In this document: positions 17,701 to 23,778 of the stretch, in pieces
Layout: each line of letters begins with the position of its first letter
How positions within the stretch are numbered: the first letter of the stretch is position 1
Source: Novosphingobium lentum NBRC 107847
Lineage (GTDB): Bacteria > Pseudomonadota > Alphaproteobacteria > Sphingomonadales > Sphingomonadaceae
Direction: 5' to 3'
NCBI RefSeq assembly: GCF_001590965.1
Contig: NZ_BCTW01000022.1
Location: forward strand, 1-64,000
DNA length: 64,000 bases
Position numbers and translations under genes: made by a program
The notes under the pieces: generated by a model
Seen by the model: the letters and a program-made list of their open reading frames with translations, nothing else
Databases searched by the model: none
What the model was told of the DNA's origin: nothing

Positions 17701-19407
17701 ATCAACCGCGAACGCATCTATGTGCAGCAGCCGCCGATCTCCGCGATCGGCTATTCGAGCCAGGCGTTCGCACCGCACTTCCCGCACACCGTGCGCAAGA
17801 ACGAGACCAAGCAGTGCACCGATTGCCACCTCAGCCAGGCTGACGACAACAACGCGATCATGTCGCAGTTGCTGCTGCTGGGCACCAACTACGTGAACTT
17901 CGTCGGCATGAACGCGTACTTCGGGCTCGACGGCGGGTTCGAGGCGGTGCGCGTGACCGAATGGGACGAACCCCAGGCGGTGATCGGCAGCTACCTGCAG
18001 CGCTACGCCTATCCCGACTTCTACAAGCAGCACGTCGAACGGAACAATCGCGAGCTGAAGGACTGGACGCGCGGCAAGATCATCGACGGCAAGCTGTCGG
18101 GCGAGAGCACAGGTCGCGAAAGCTTCCTCAACACCACGCAAGGCACCAGCGACGCGGTCCACTGCCTGCAGATGCGCGGCGAATACATGTTCGTGGCCGA
18201 GGGCAAGGGCGGTTTCCGCGCCTATGACATCGCGTCGGTCGGCAACAAGGGCTTCTCCGAACGCATCATCACCGCGCCGTTCTCGCCGCTGGGGCATGAC
18301 ACACACATCGGCACCGCCAACGCGACGTGCATGGCGCTGCCGACCAACCAGGCGATCGCGCCCACGCGCAACACGCCCGAACTGCGCACGGTGAACGAGG
18401 AACAGCCGTTCTCGCCGATCTACCACTACGCCTTCGTCACCGATGCCGTCGAAGGGCTGATCGCGGTCAACGTCGATACGCTGGCCGATGGCGAGTTCCG
18501 CAACAACTTCTTCCACCGCGCCGCCACGTTCAATCCCGACGGGGTGCTCACCGGGGCACGGCACATCACGCTGGCGGGCGATTATGCCTATGTGGTGACC
18601 GACAAGGCGCTGGTCACGGTGCACCTGACCAAGCCGTGGTCACCGGCCCACCCGTGCGAAGTGACCGAGGGCAAGCAGGCCGAAACCTGCCTCGATCCGC
18701 AAGTCACCTCGGTGGTGCCGCTGACCGATCCGCGCGCCACGGCGGTGCAGTTCCGCTATCTGTGGGTGACCACGGCGAACGGGCTGGAGCTGATGGACAT
18801 CACCGACCTGGGCAAGCCGGTGCCGGTGCCGCAGGCGACCGTGCCGCTGGCCGATGCGCGCCGCGTGTACCTGGCGCGCACATATGCCTACGTCGCCGCC
18901 AAGGGGCAGGGGCTGGTCATCGTCGATATCACCAAGCCGACGCAGCCGTCGATCTACCAGGCGTTCACCGCCGGCGGTCAGCTCAACGATGCCGAGGACG
19001 TGATCGTCGCCTCGACCAACGCCTCGCTGTTCGCCTATGTCGCCGACGGCAAGAACGGGATGAAGGTGCTGCAGCTGACCTCACCCGACAGCCAGCCCAA
19101 CTTCTATGGCTTCTCGCCCGAACCCAAGCCCGAACTGATCGCCTGGGCGCACACGCCCAGCCCGGCCATCGCGCTGTCCAAGGGGCTCGACCGCGATCGC
19201 GGGGTCGATGAAACCGGCGGCCAGATGGCGGTGTTCGGCCGGCTCGGCTCGCGCCCGTTCAACCGCAAGGAAATGGAAGCGCTGTTCCTCGGCAGCGACC
19301 GCAAGCCATTCAAGGTGTCCGACCAGGTCGACATGAGCCTGTGGATCGGCGCGAAGACCCCGCCGCGCTACATGGCCAAAGGCGAAGACCAGCCCACGGG
19401 CGGCTGA
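14767..19407 (+). CDS. Giant ten-haem cytochrome c with C-terminal LVIVD-repeat propeller
   Basis: A 1,546-residue exported protein. Residues about 23-44 form a signal peptide (LLWLLLALAVLALPAALRA). Ten CXXCH haem sites start at residues 84, 106, 184, 367, 544, 727, 754, 882, 893 and 1017, and extra His residues could give bis-His ligation. Sites come in pairs (84/106, 727/754, 882/893) separated by long haem-free stretches. From about 1125 to 1480 the protein changes to a beta-propeller made of LVIVD-type repeats, visible as FVAEGKGGFRAYDIA, LWVTTANGLELMDIT, YVAAKGQGLVIVDITKP and YVADGKNGMKVLQLT. Such repeats occur in extracytoplasmic and surface proteins. The last gene of the operon, it starts one base inside the barrel gene's stop and is followed by a strong terminator hairpin. 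Function is inferred to be electron transfer, with the propeller as a docking or substrate-binding module. Confidence 0.88.
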   Translation: MTLTHPSAVVRLIARRWNAGLSRLPLLWLLLALAVLALPAALRASEEEAPQKVHFDRAPSAPRGQPGETAEEQWAFVDGKNKGCVSCHTASDHRTMHASQAVVLACTDCHGGNAQVVADRGWKLDGLEYTTAMTQAHVLPKYPKTWGWPRSANPQRSYANLAKESPEFVRFVNPSDYRVAREACGACHMNIIEASERSLMSTGAMLWGGAAYNNGIVPFKNYIFGESFTRGGEPAFVKSASKEIGPDGKPMWGTVTPQEKARGALPVMYPLPRWNVIPPGDVFRVFEDGGRVINPQFPEIGIPNSTGSIQKLDENGRPDLKQSNRGMATGLRVAIPVLNIHKTRLNDPFLFQMGTNDQPGDYRSSGCAACHVIYANDREPRHGLNFAQCGRDGQTVTVDPTINRLREGEERHGSYGSFDADKAHEHKELVRATVLGGHGKYLGGDASDPEESADMAGNCARAIASPEQLTFTPASGNAPHGVMAAHQMSQGEAHAAAGLDAAGKPVATPEAAAMADSGPVPMQERERGHPLVHAFTRAIPTQQCMNCHMHQPNIFLNSYLGYTMWDYESDAPYMWPGPENKAPKPEGLTEADYQKAFKQQFHPTMSQAREVLDRNPEAASAHGLWRDVEFLRNVYDLNPKLQRTQFADYHGHGWNFRAILKRDRRGNLLDEDGDMSTYGTDTAHIVSPDDPEKFRKGTEPKFVPAGPDNPGKTVHMMDIHAQIGMQCADCHFAQDSHGNGLIFGEVANAVEIGCKDCHGTPDAYPTLITSNLAAPPEGHNLSLLRNADGQRRFEWFQDKTGRRVLVQRSIIDPEKSWRVSLVKDSVDARYAGMVDDLGKPIFNPKAARAKLMAKSAAQDGIYHFGTGVPKEQRAHRDDDMACFTCHLSWTTSCAGCHLPIEANWKSTVHKYEEDYTRNYATYNPQVARDDMFQLGKHQRNKSSGSDPVQFDKDGYPVAGTAITAPIRSTSALILSSTNINRERIYVQQPPISAIGYSSQAFAPHFPHTVRKNETKQCTDCHLSQADDNNAIMSQLLLLGTNYVNFVGMNAYFGLDGGFEAVRVTEWDEPQAVIGSYLQRYAYPDFYKQHVERNNRELKDWTRGKIIDGKLSGESTGRESFLNTTQGTSDAVHCLQMRGEYMFVAEGKGGFRAYDIASVGNKGFSERIITAPFSPLGHDTHIGTANATCMALPTNQAIAPTRNTPELRTVNEEQPFSPIYHYAFVTDAVEGLIAVNVDTLADGEFRNNFFHRAATFNPDGVLTGARHITLAGDYAYVVTDKALVTVHLTKPWSPAHPCEVTEGKQAETCLDPQVTSVVPLTDPRATAVQFRYLWVTTANGLELMDITDLGKPVPVPQATVPLADARRVYLARTYAYVAAKGQGLVIVDITKPTQPSIYQAFTAGGQLNDAEDVIVASTNASLFAYVADGKNGMKVLQLTSPDSQPNFYGFSPEPKPELIAWAHTPSPAIALSKGLDRDRGVDETGGQMAVFGRLGSRPFNRKEMEALFLGSDRKPFKVSDQVDMSLWIGAKTPPRYMAKGEDQPTGG

Positions 19408-19447
19408 GCGGGCGGCTGATCCGGGGGGAGTTACGCCGGCCCATTCC

Positions 19448-19474
19448 GTCGTCCCGGGCCTGACCCGGGACGAC
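19448..19474. terminator. Bidirectional terminator hairpin of the GTCGTCCCGGG repeat family
   Basis: GTCGTCCCGGG (19448-19458) pairs perfectly with CCCGGGACGAC (19464-19474) around the loop CCTGA. It sits between the converging ten-haem cytochrome gene and the small minus-strand gene ending at 19490. A near-identical element lies at 48829-48854, also between converging genes. Confidence 0.7.
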
Positions 19475-19489
19475 TCCGTTGTCCGCACC

Positions 19490-19924
19490 CTAGTTGTCGT
19501 CGAGCAGCAGGATTTCCGCCACGACCTCCAGCGATGGCGTGGGCAGCTGTGCGTGGCTGGCGGCCACGATCGTCGCGTCGGCAACCAGGCGACCCGGCAC
19601 GGTGAATTCGTGGTCGGGCAGCGTGGCGATCAGCGCCTCGCCCTCGGCGATGGCGTCAGGTCCGGTAAACGCCAGTGTGAAGCGGTGCCGCGATCCGCTG
19701 AAGGTGATGCTGGCCCACGGCGTTTCCTCGCGTGCGACCAGCACCGCCGACGGCGCGACGGCGCGCAAGGCATCGACCAGCCGCTCGCCCGCACCGCGGC
19801 GGGCACGGGGCGGTGGCGGACAGCCGCCATCGACGGGATCTGCTTCGGTGTCGGTGTCGGCGTCGGCAAGGGTGGGCGCCAGCGCGGTGTCGGAAGCGGC
19901 GAAGGCGTGGGGATCATGCAGCAT
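19490..19924 (-). CDS. Conserved hypothetical protein, 144 residues
   Basis: No function recognised. The N-terminal third is low-complexity with alternating Asp and Ala/Thr (LADADTDTEADPVDGG), then Pro/Arg. From about residue 45 there is a compact alpha/beta-looking domain: LVDALRAVAPSAVLV, WASITFSGSRHRFTLAF, GEALIATLPDHEFTVPGRLVADATI, ending in an acidic EILLLDDN. No signal peptide, membrane segment or cysteine is present. Its start overlaps the end of the 62-residue gene upstream, so the two are probably cotranscribed and translationally coupled. I believe this two-gene arrangement recurs in sphingomonads, but that is recollection, not a search. Confidence 0.65.
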   Translation of the reverse strand: MLHDPHAFAASDTALAPTLADADTDTEADPVDGGCPPPPRARRGAGERLVDALRAVAPSAVLVAREETPWASITFSGSRHRFTLAFTGPDAIAEGEALIATLPDHEFTVPGRLVADATIVAASHAQLPTPSLEVVAEILLLDDN

Positions 19925-20102
19925 GCTGGGTCTCGCTATAAATGTTCATGAAATGTTCTACGCGATGGGTCAAGGCGCGGCGCAGTTCGCGGCCGTTGCG
20001 CATGTCGAGCACCAGCCGCGGATCGTGCGCCACCAGCCGCCCGAACTTGGTCGCCGGCATTCCGGTACGGTCGAGAAAGCGCTCGATCTTGCGCAGCAGC
20101 AT
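19914..20102 (-). CDS. Conserved hypothetical small protein, 62 residues
   Basis: A very basic 62-residue protein beginning MLLRKIERFLDRTGMPATKF, with MPATKFGRLVAHDPRLVLDMRNG in the middle and an end reading VEHFMNIYSE. The helix-loop-helix feel (RTGMPATKFGRLVAHDPRLV) resembles the HTH recognition segments of small phage-type regulators, so a DNA-binding or adaptor role is possible; this is inference. It overlaps the 144-residue gene by 11 bases and is divergent from the S24-family repressor gene, sharing a 150-base intergenic region with repeated TAGGA motifs. Confidence 0.65.
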   Translation of the reverse strand: MLLRKIERFLDRTGMPATKFGRLVAHDPRLVLDMRNGRELRRALTHRVEHFMNIYSETQHAA

Positions 20103-20143
20103 GGTGGGCCCCCGTCGACGTCTACCGGCATGTGGAATCGCCC

Positions 20144-20197
20144 GTAGGAATAATCTTTTGTCTCGTGTGAAATCCTACTTGTCTAGGAAAAATCCTT
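20144..20197. promoter_or_regulatory. Repeated operator-like motifs in the S24 repressor divergent region
   Basis: Three related blocks lie in 55 bases: GTAGGAATAATCTTTT (20144-20159), AAATCCTAC on the other orientation (20170-20178) and CTAGGAAAAATCCTT (20183-20197). The second and third form an inverted repeat TCCTA-N6-TAGGA. This AT-rich stretch lies between a divergent hypothetical pair and a LexA-like repressor gene, so it is a candidate autoregulatory operator. Confidence 0.4.
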
Positions 20198-20249
20198 CGA
20201 ATATGGTGGCACCCATGACACCGATACTCACCGAGGCCCGCCATGCTGG

Positions 20250-20927
20250 ATGACCGCCATGCCCGATGACGATGCTCGTTCGCGCCTGCTCGACCTTGCC
20301 GCCGCGCGCGGGGTGAGCCTTGCCGCGCTGTCTGCCATGCTTGGCCGCAACGCGAGCTACCTGCAGCAGTTCGTGCGCAAGGGCAGCCCGCGCAAACTGG
20401 AGGAGACCGATCGCGGCGTACTCGCGCGGTTCTTCGCGGTGGACGAGGCGGCGCTGGGCGGGCCCGGGGCGTTGGCGTCGGCAACGTTGCCGGCGCGGTC
20501 GCTCGGGCCGCGTCGCGCTCTGGCCGATTGGTCGGACATTCCCCGCCTGCCGCTGGGCGCGTCGGCGGGCCCCGGCAGTCTGGCGGGCGAGGAAGTGCCG
20601 AGCGGCCAGCTGCGGTTTTCGGCGCGCTGGCTCAAAGGGCAGGGGCTTGAACCGGCGATGCTGTCGGTGATCGCGGTCGAGGGCGATTCGATGGAGCCGA
20701 CCTTGCGCGATGGTGACGAGATCCTGGTCGATCGCACCCCGCGCCCCTTGCGCGCCGGCATCCACGTCGTGCGGCTCGACGACGTGCTGCTGGTCAAGCG
20801 GCTTGAGGTCGGCGGGGCGGGCCACGTACACATCATCAGCGACAACCCTGCCTACGGCCGCAGCGAGCGTGCGGCGGGCGATGTCGAGGTGATCGGCCGC
20901 GTGGTGTGGAAAGGCGGGCGGCTGTAG
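20250..20927 (+). CDS. S24-family (LexA/CI-like) repressor-peptidase
   Basis: Transcriptional repressor with an S24 self-cleaving domain. Residues about 8-45 form a helix-turn-helix of the lambda-repressor kind (LLDLAAARGVSLAALSAMLGRNASYLQQFV). After a linker, the C-terminal domain has the catalytic Ser in VEGDSMEPTL (S147) and the Lys in LLVKRLEV (K183), the Ser-Lys dyad of the family. The glycine-rich linker near 68-118 contains a possible Ala-Gly cleavage site, but which bond is cut is not clear. The start could be ATG 20250 or 20259. It is not LexA itself by the N-terminal domain, which lacks the LexA winged helix. It probably controls itself and perhaps the divergent small genes. Confidence 0.85.
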   Translation: MTAMPDDDARSRLLDLAAARGVSLAALSAMLGRNASYLQQFVRKGSPRKLEETDRGVLARFFAVDEAALGGPGALASATLPARSLGPRRALADWSDIPRLPLGASAGPGSLAGEEVPSGQLRFSARWLKGQGLEPAMLSVIAVEGDSMEPTLRDGDEILVDRTPRPLRAGIHVVRLDDVLLVKRLEVGGAGHVHIISDNPAYGRSERAAGDVEVIGRVVWKGGRL

Positions 20928-20959
20928 ATTTCGAAGGAATTGACTACAGCATTCCGTCT

Positions 20960-21044
20960 CCGCTCATGTCGAGCGTAGTCGCGACACGTTGCGCATGAGG
21001 CAAATTTTGTGCGGCATCCCTCGACTTGGCTCGGGACGAGCGGG
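20960..21044. repeat. Intergenic repeat of the GTCGAGCGAAGTCGAG family, copy 1
   Basis: Outer ends CCGCTCATGTCGAG and CTCGGGACGAGCGG are imperfect inverted repeats, enclosing CGACACG and CCCTCGACTTGG blocks. Other copies are at 29882-30004, 42961-43090 and 50805-50929. Confidence 0.7.
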
Positions 21045-21128
21045 GTGCGGGGCCGTGATCGCGCGCTGGATAAAACCGGCGGACAGGCAAAGGTTGATTC
21101 GCAAGCCATGTGACGCCACATCGGGGCC

Positions 21129-21812
21129 ATGACCGAAACCGCGACCACCGCAACGCCATCCGCCCCCCCGATGAAAGTCGCGATCATTCCGGTCACGCCG
21201 TTCCAGCAGAACTGCACGCTGGTGTGGTGCACGCACACCATGAAGGGTGCGTTCATCGATGCCGGTGGCGATCTCGACCGGCTGAAGCTGGCGGCGGAGC
21301 GCGCCGGAGTTACGGTGGAAAAGCTGCTGGTGACGCACGGCCACATCGATCACTGCGGCGGCACCGCCAAGCTGGCGCGCGAACTGGGCGTGCCGATCGA
21401 AGGGCCCGAGGAAGCAGACCGCTTCTGGATCGCCAAGCTGGGCGAGGATGGCAAGGGCTACGGCATTCCGGGCGAAGTGTTCGAACCCGACCGCTGGCTG
21501 CACGATGGCGAGACGGTCACGATCGGCGACCTCGTGCTCGATGTGATCCACTGTCCCGGCCACACGCCCGGCCACGTGGTGTTCGTCCATGCGCCGTCGC
21601 GCTTTGCCATCGTCGGCGACGTGCTGTTCCAGGGATCGATCGGGCGCACCGACTTTCCGCTGGGCAACCATCAGGACCTGATCGATTCGATCACGCAGAA
21701 GCTGTGGCCGCTGGGCGAGGATATCACGTTCGTGCCCGGCCACGGGCCGACCAGCACGTTCGGTCGCGAGCGCAAGACCAATGCCTACGTCAGCGACTAT
21801 GCGCTGAGTTAG
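21129..21812 (+). CDS. MBL-fold metallo-hydrolase, glyoxalase II-like
   Basis: Cytoplasmic metallo-beta-lactamase-fold hydrolase of the glyoxalase II/YcbL type, which hydrolyses thioesters such as S-lactoylglutathione; the exact substrate is unproven. The zinc-binding HxHxDH motif is THGHIDHCGG (H70, H72, D74, H75). Further ligands are the His in CPGHTPGH, the Asp in AIVGDVLF and the His near the C terminus in VPGHGP. At 227 residues it is a short form lacking the full glutathione-binding C-terminal domain of classical GloB. A GC-rich hairpin at 21825-21855 separates it from the converging MAPEG gene. Confidence 0.88.
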   Translation: MTETATTATPSAPPMKVAIIPVTPFQQNCTLVWCTHTMKGAFIDAGGDLDRLKLAAERAGVTVEKLLVTHGHIDHCGGTAKLARELGVPIEGPEEADRFWIAKLGEDGKGYGIPGEVFEPDRWLHDGETVTIGDLVLDVIHCPGHTPGHVVFVHAPSRFAIVGDVLFQGSIGRTDFPLGNHQDLIDSITQKLWPLGEDITFVPGHGPTSTFGRERKTNAYVSDYALS

Positions 21813-21824
21813 AGGCGATGATGT

Positions 21825-21855
21825 TGGCCGGCGCGGGGAATGCCCGCGCCGACCA
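21825..21855. terminator. Hairpin between converging MBL-fold and MAPEG genes
   Basis: CGGCGCGGG (21829-21837) pairs with CCCGCGCCG (21843-21851), extended by TGG/CCA, around the loop GAATG/A. It lies in the 48-base gap between two converging stop codons, so it can terminate both. Confidence 0.6.
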
Positions 21856-21860
21856 TACGC

Positions 21861-22247
21861 TCAGTGCAGGATGATCCACACCGCCCAGATGGCCAGCGCC
21901 AGCTGGCTGACCATCGTGGTCAGCGTCCCGATCATCCGGCCCGCGCCCAGCGCGCCGCCGTCCATGCCCAGGCCATGCGCCACGCGGCCAAAGATGAAGA
22001 TCGCGGCGATCACCATCAGGTAGATGTTTTCGCCGCGCGCCAGTTCGATGGCGGCGATCACCACCAGCACCAGCGGTACGTTCTCGACGAAGTTGAGCTG
22101 CGCGCGCATCCGGCGGACCAGCGCTTCGTTGCCGCCGTCGCCGACGCTGATCTTGAACTTGGTGCGCAGCGCGCCGATGCGCATCGACAGCCAGATATTG
22201 ATGATGGCGGCCGCAGCGGCGGCGGCCAGTGTGATCGATAGGATCAT
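21861..22247 (-). CDS. MAPEG-family integral membrane protein
   Basis: A 128-residue membrane protein of the MAPEG family (membrane-associated proteins in eicosanoid and glutathione metabolism); the bacterial substrate is unknown. Four hydrophobic segments are visible: the N-terminal ITLAAAAAAAIINIWLSMRIG, VPLVLVVIAAIELA, YLMVIAAIFIFGRVAHGLG and MVSQLALAIWAVWIIL. Family hallmarks are the RxxAQxNFVE-like segment (RRMRAQLNFVENVPL) after the first helix and the FGRVAHG motif. The frame is open further upstream, but ATG 22247 is preferred because AGGAGG precedes it and the first helix starts there. It is divergent from rpmF. Confidence 0.88.
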   Translation of the reverse strand: MILSITLAAAAAAAIINIWLSMRIGALRTKFKISVGDGGNEALVRRMRAQLNFVENVPLVLVVIAAIELARGENIYLMVIAAIFIFGRVAHGLGMDGGALGAGRMIGTLTTMVSQLALAIWAVWIILH

Positions 22248-22296
22248 GTTTTGCGTGTCCCCTCCTGTTGGAATGCGCGTGCTAGCCGTCCCGCGC

Positions 22297-22395
22297 TTGC
22301 AAAGCACCCAAAAATCCGTATAGGCGCGCCTTCGCCCGCGATGGTCGATATGCCTCCTGCATCCCGTACGGCCGCTCTTTAGGCAGAGCGGCTTT
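22297..22395 (+). promoter_or_regulatory. Putative promoter and attenuator-like leader upstream of rpmF
   Basis: TTGCAA (22297-22302), a 16-base spacer and TATAGG (22319-22324) make a good sigma-70-type promoter. About 45 bases after the expected start, GCCGCTCT (22371-22378) and AGAGCGGC (22385-22392) form an eight-base perfect stem followed by TTTCGC. A 13-codon frame, ATG 22341 to TAG 22380-22382, ends in the hairpin loop. The hairpin is 84 bases before rpmF. This could be a terminator, an attenuator or the end of a small RNA. Confidence 0.4.
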
Positions 22396-22476
22396 CGCAT
22401 GGGTTGTGCCGGTGGGCCAATCCGCCTATCGCGCACGTTGACATAGAAACTTGCAGATTCAGGAACAGGTGCCGCA

Positions 22477-22656
22477 ATGGCCGTCCCCAAAAGAAAGACT
22501 TCGCCCTCACGTCGGGGCATGCGCCGCAGCCACGATGCGCTGAAGGTTGAGGCATTCCATGAATGCACCAACTGTGGCGAACTGAAGCGCCCGCACAACC
22601 TGTGCCCTTCGTGTGGCCACTACAACGGTCGCGAAATCATCGCCGTCGGGCTCTAA
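22477..22656 (+). CDS. rpmF: 50S ribosomal protein L32
   Basis: A 59-residue ribosomal protein L32, part of the large ribosomal subunit. The sequence begins MAVPKRKTSPSRRGMRRSHD, exactly the conserved basic N terminus of bacterial L32, followed by the zinc-ribbon cysteines CTNC and CPSC (residues about 34-48) and HYNGREI. It starts the rpmF-plsX-fabH gene order seen in many proteobacteria, so ribosome and lipid synthesis genes are probably cotranscribed. An AGGAACAGG stretch gives a ribosome-binding site; a possible attenuator hairpin lies upstream. Confidence 0.97.
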   Translation: MAVPKRKTSPSRRGMRRSHDALKVEAFHECTNCGELKRPHNLCPSCGHYNGREIIAVGL

Positions 22657-22683
22657 GCCCGTTCTGGGGGGGATGGACGGACA

Positions 22684-23778
22684 ATGACCCTGCCGCGTAT
22701 CGCTGTTGACGCGATGGGCGGCGACGAGGGCGTGCGCGTGATGATCGAAGGCGCGGCGCTGGCCCGCCGTCGTCACGATCGCTTCAAGTTCCTGCTGGTG
22801 GGCGATGAAGCGCGCATCAAGCAGGCGCTGGAAAGCCACCCGAACCTGCGCGCCTCGTCCGAAATCCTCCACGCTCCCGATGTCATCACCGGCGAGGACA
22901 AGCCCAGCCAGGCGCTGCGCCGGTCCAAGACCACCTCGATGGGCATGGCGATCAACGCGGTGAAGACCGGCGATGCCGGCGCTGCGGTCAGCGCAGGCAA
23001 CACCGGCGCGATGATGGCCATCGCCAAGCTGGCGTTGCGCACGATGCCAGGCATCGATCGCCCCGCGCTCGCCGCACTGCTGCCCACGCTAGGCGAAAAC
23101 GACCTGGTCATGCTCGATCTGGGCGCAAACACCGAATGCGATGCGCGCAACCTGGTGCAGTTCGCGATCATGGGCGCGGCCTATTCGCGCATCGTCACCG
23201 GGCTCGCCAGTCCGCGCGTGCGCCTGCTCAACATCGGCACCGAGGAAATCAAGGGCACCGGCGAACTGCGCGATGCCGCGATGCAGCTGAAAGAGGCCGA
23301 CACCGCGCTGGCGATGTCGTTCGACGGGTTCACCGAGGCGGACAAGCTGTCGCGCGGCGATGTCGATGTGGTGGTGACCGACGGATTTTCGGGCAACATC
23401 GCGTTGAAGGCGCTGGAAGGCACCGCGCGCTTTGTCGGCGACTTGCTCAAGCGCAGCTTTTCCAGCTCGATCCGTTCCAAAGTCGGCTTCCTGATCTCGC
23501 GGCCGGCGACCGAACTGCTCAAGCACCACCTCGATCCCAACAACCACAACGGCGCGGTGTTCCTCGGGCTCAACGGCATTGTGGTCAAAAGCCACGGCAG
23601 CGCCACTGCGCTCGGCGTGGCCAACGCGGTCGCGGTCACCGCGCGGCTGCTCGAAGAAAATCTGACCGAGCGGATCGCGGCCGACCTGCACAAAGTCGGT
23701 GCCGATGTCATCCGCAAGTCCGGCCGCCCCGGCTCGCCGCCCGAAAAAAGCGCGCCGGCTGAAGGAGAAATAGCGTGA
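22684..23778 (+). CDS. plsX: Phosphate acyltransferase PlsX
   Basis: Converts acyl-ACP and phosphate to acyl-phosphate, the donor for PlsY in phospholipid synthesis. It is a peripheral cytoplasmic protein. The family N terminus IAVDAMGGDEG (about residues 6-16) is present, as are SAGNTGAMMA, RPALAALLPT, MLDLGANTECDARNLVQFA and NIGTEEIKG. A GFSGNIALK block near residue 238 and LLGxNGI-like FLGLNGIVVKSHGSA near 300 complete the signature. Length (364) is slightly above average owing to a lysine/proline tail. It follows rpmF by 27 bases, and its stop overlaps the fabH GTG by four bases (GTGA). Confidence 0.96.
   Translation: MTLPRIAVDAMGGDEGVRVMIEGAALARRRHDRFKFLLVGDEARIKQALESHPNLRASSEILHAPDVITGEDKPSQALRRSKTTSMGMAINAVKTGDAGAAVSAGNTGAMMAIAKLALRTMPGIDRPALAALLPTLGENDLVMLDLGANTECDARNLVQFAIMGAAYSRIVTGLASPRVRLLNIGTEEIKGTGELRDAAMQLKEADTALAMSFDGFTEADKLSRGDVDVVVTDGFSGNIALKALEGTARFVGDLLKRSFSSSIRSKVGFLISRPATELLKHHLDPNNHNGAVFLGLNGIVVKSHGSATALGVANAVAVTARLLEENLTERIAADLHKVGADVIRKSGRPGSPPEKSAPAEGEIA

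Noticed and set aside
20950..21128. Repeat-rich gaps as possible CRISPR or tRNA genes
   Set aside because: Repeats here are dispersed inverted arms, not evenly spaced direct repeats. No tRNA-like T-arm (GGTTCGAATCC) or cloverleaf was recognised in any gap.
22438..22476. TTGACA at 22438-22443 as the -35 box of rpmF
   Set aside because: No acceptable -10 hexamer lies 16-18 bases downstream, and transcription would start almost at the ATG; the site at 22297-22324 fits better.
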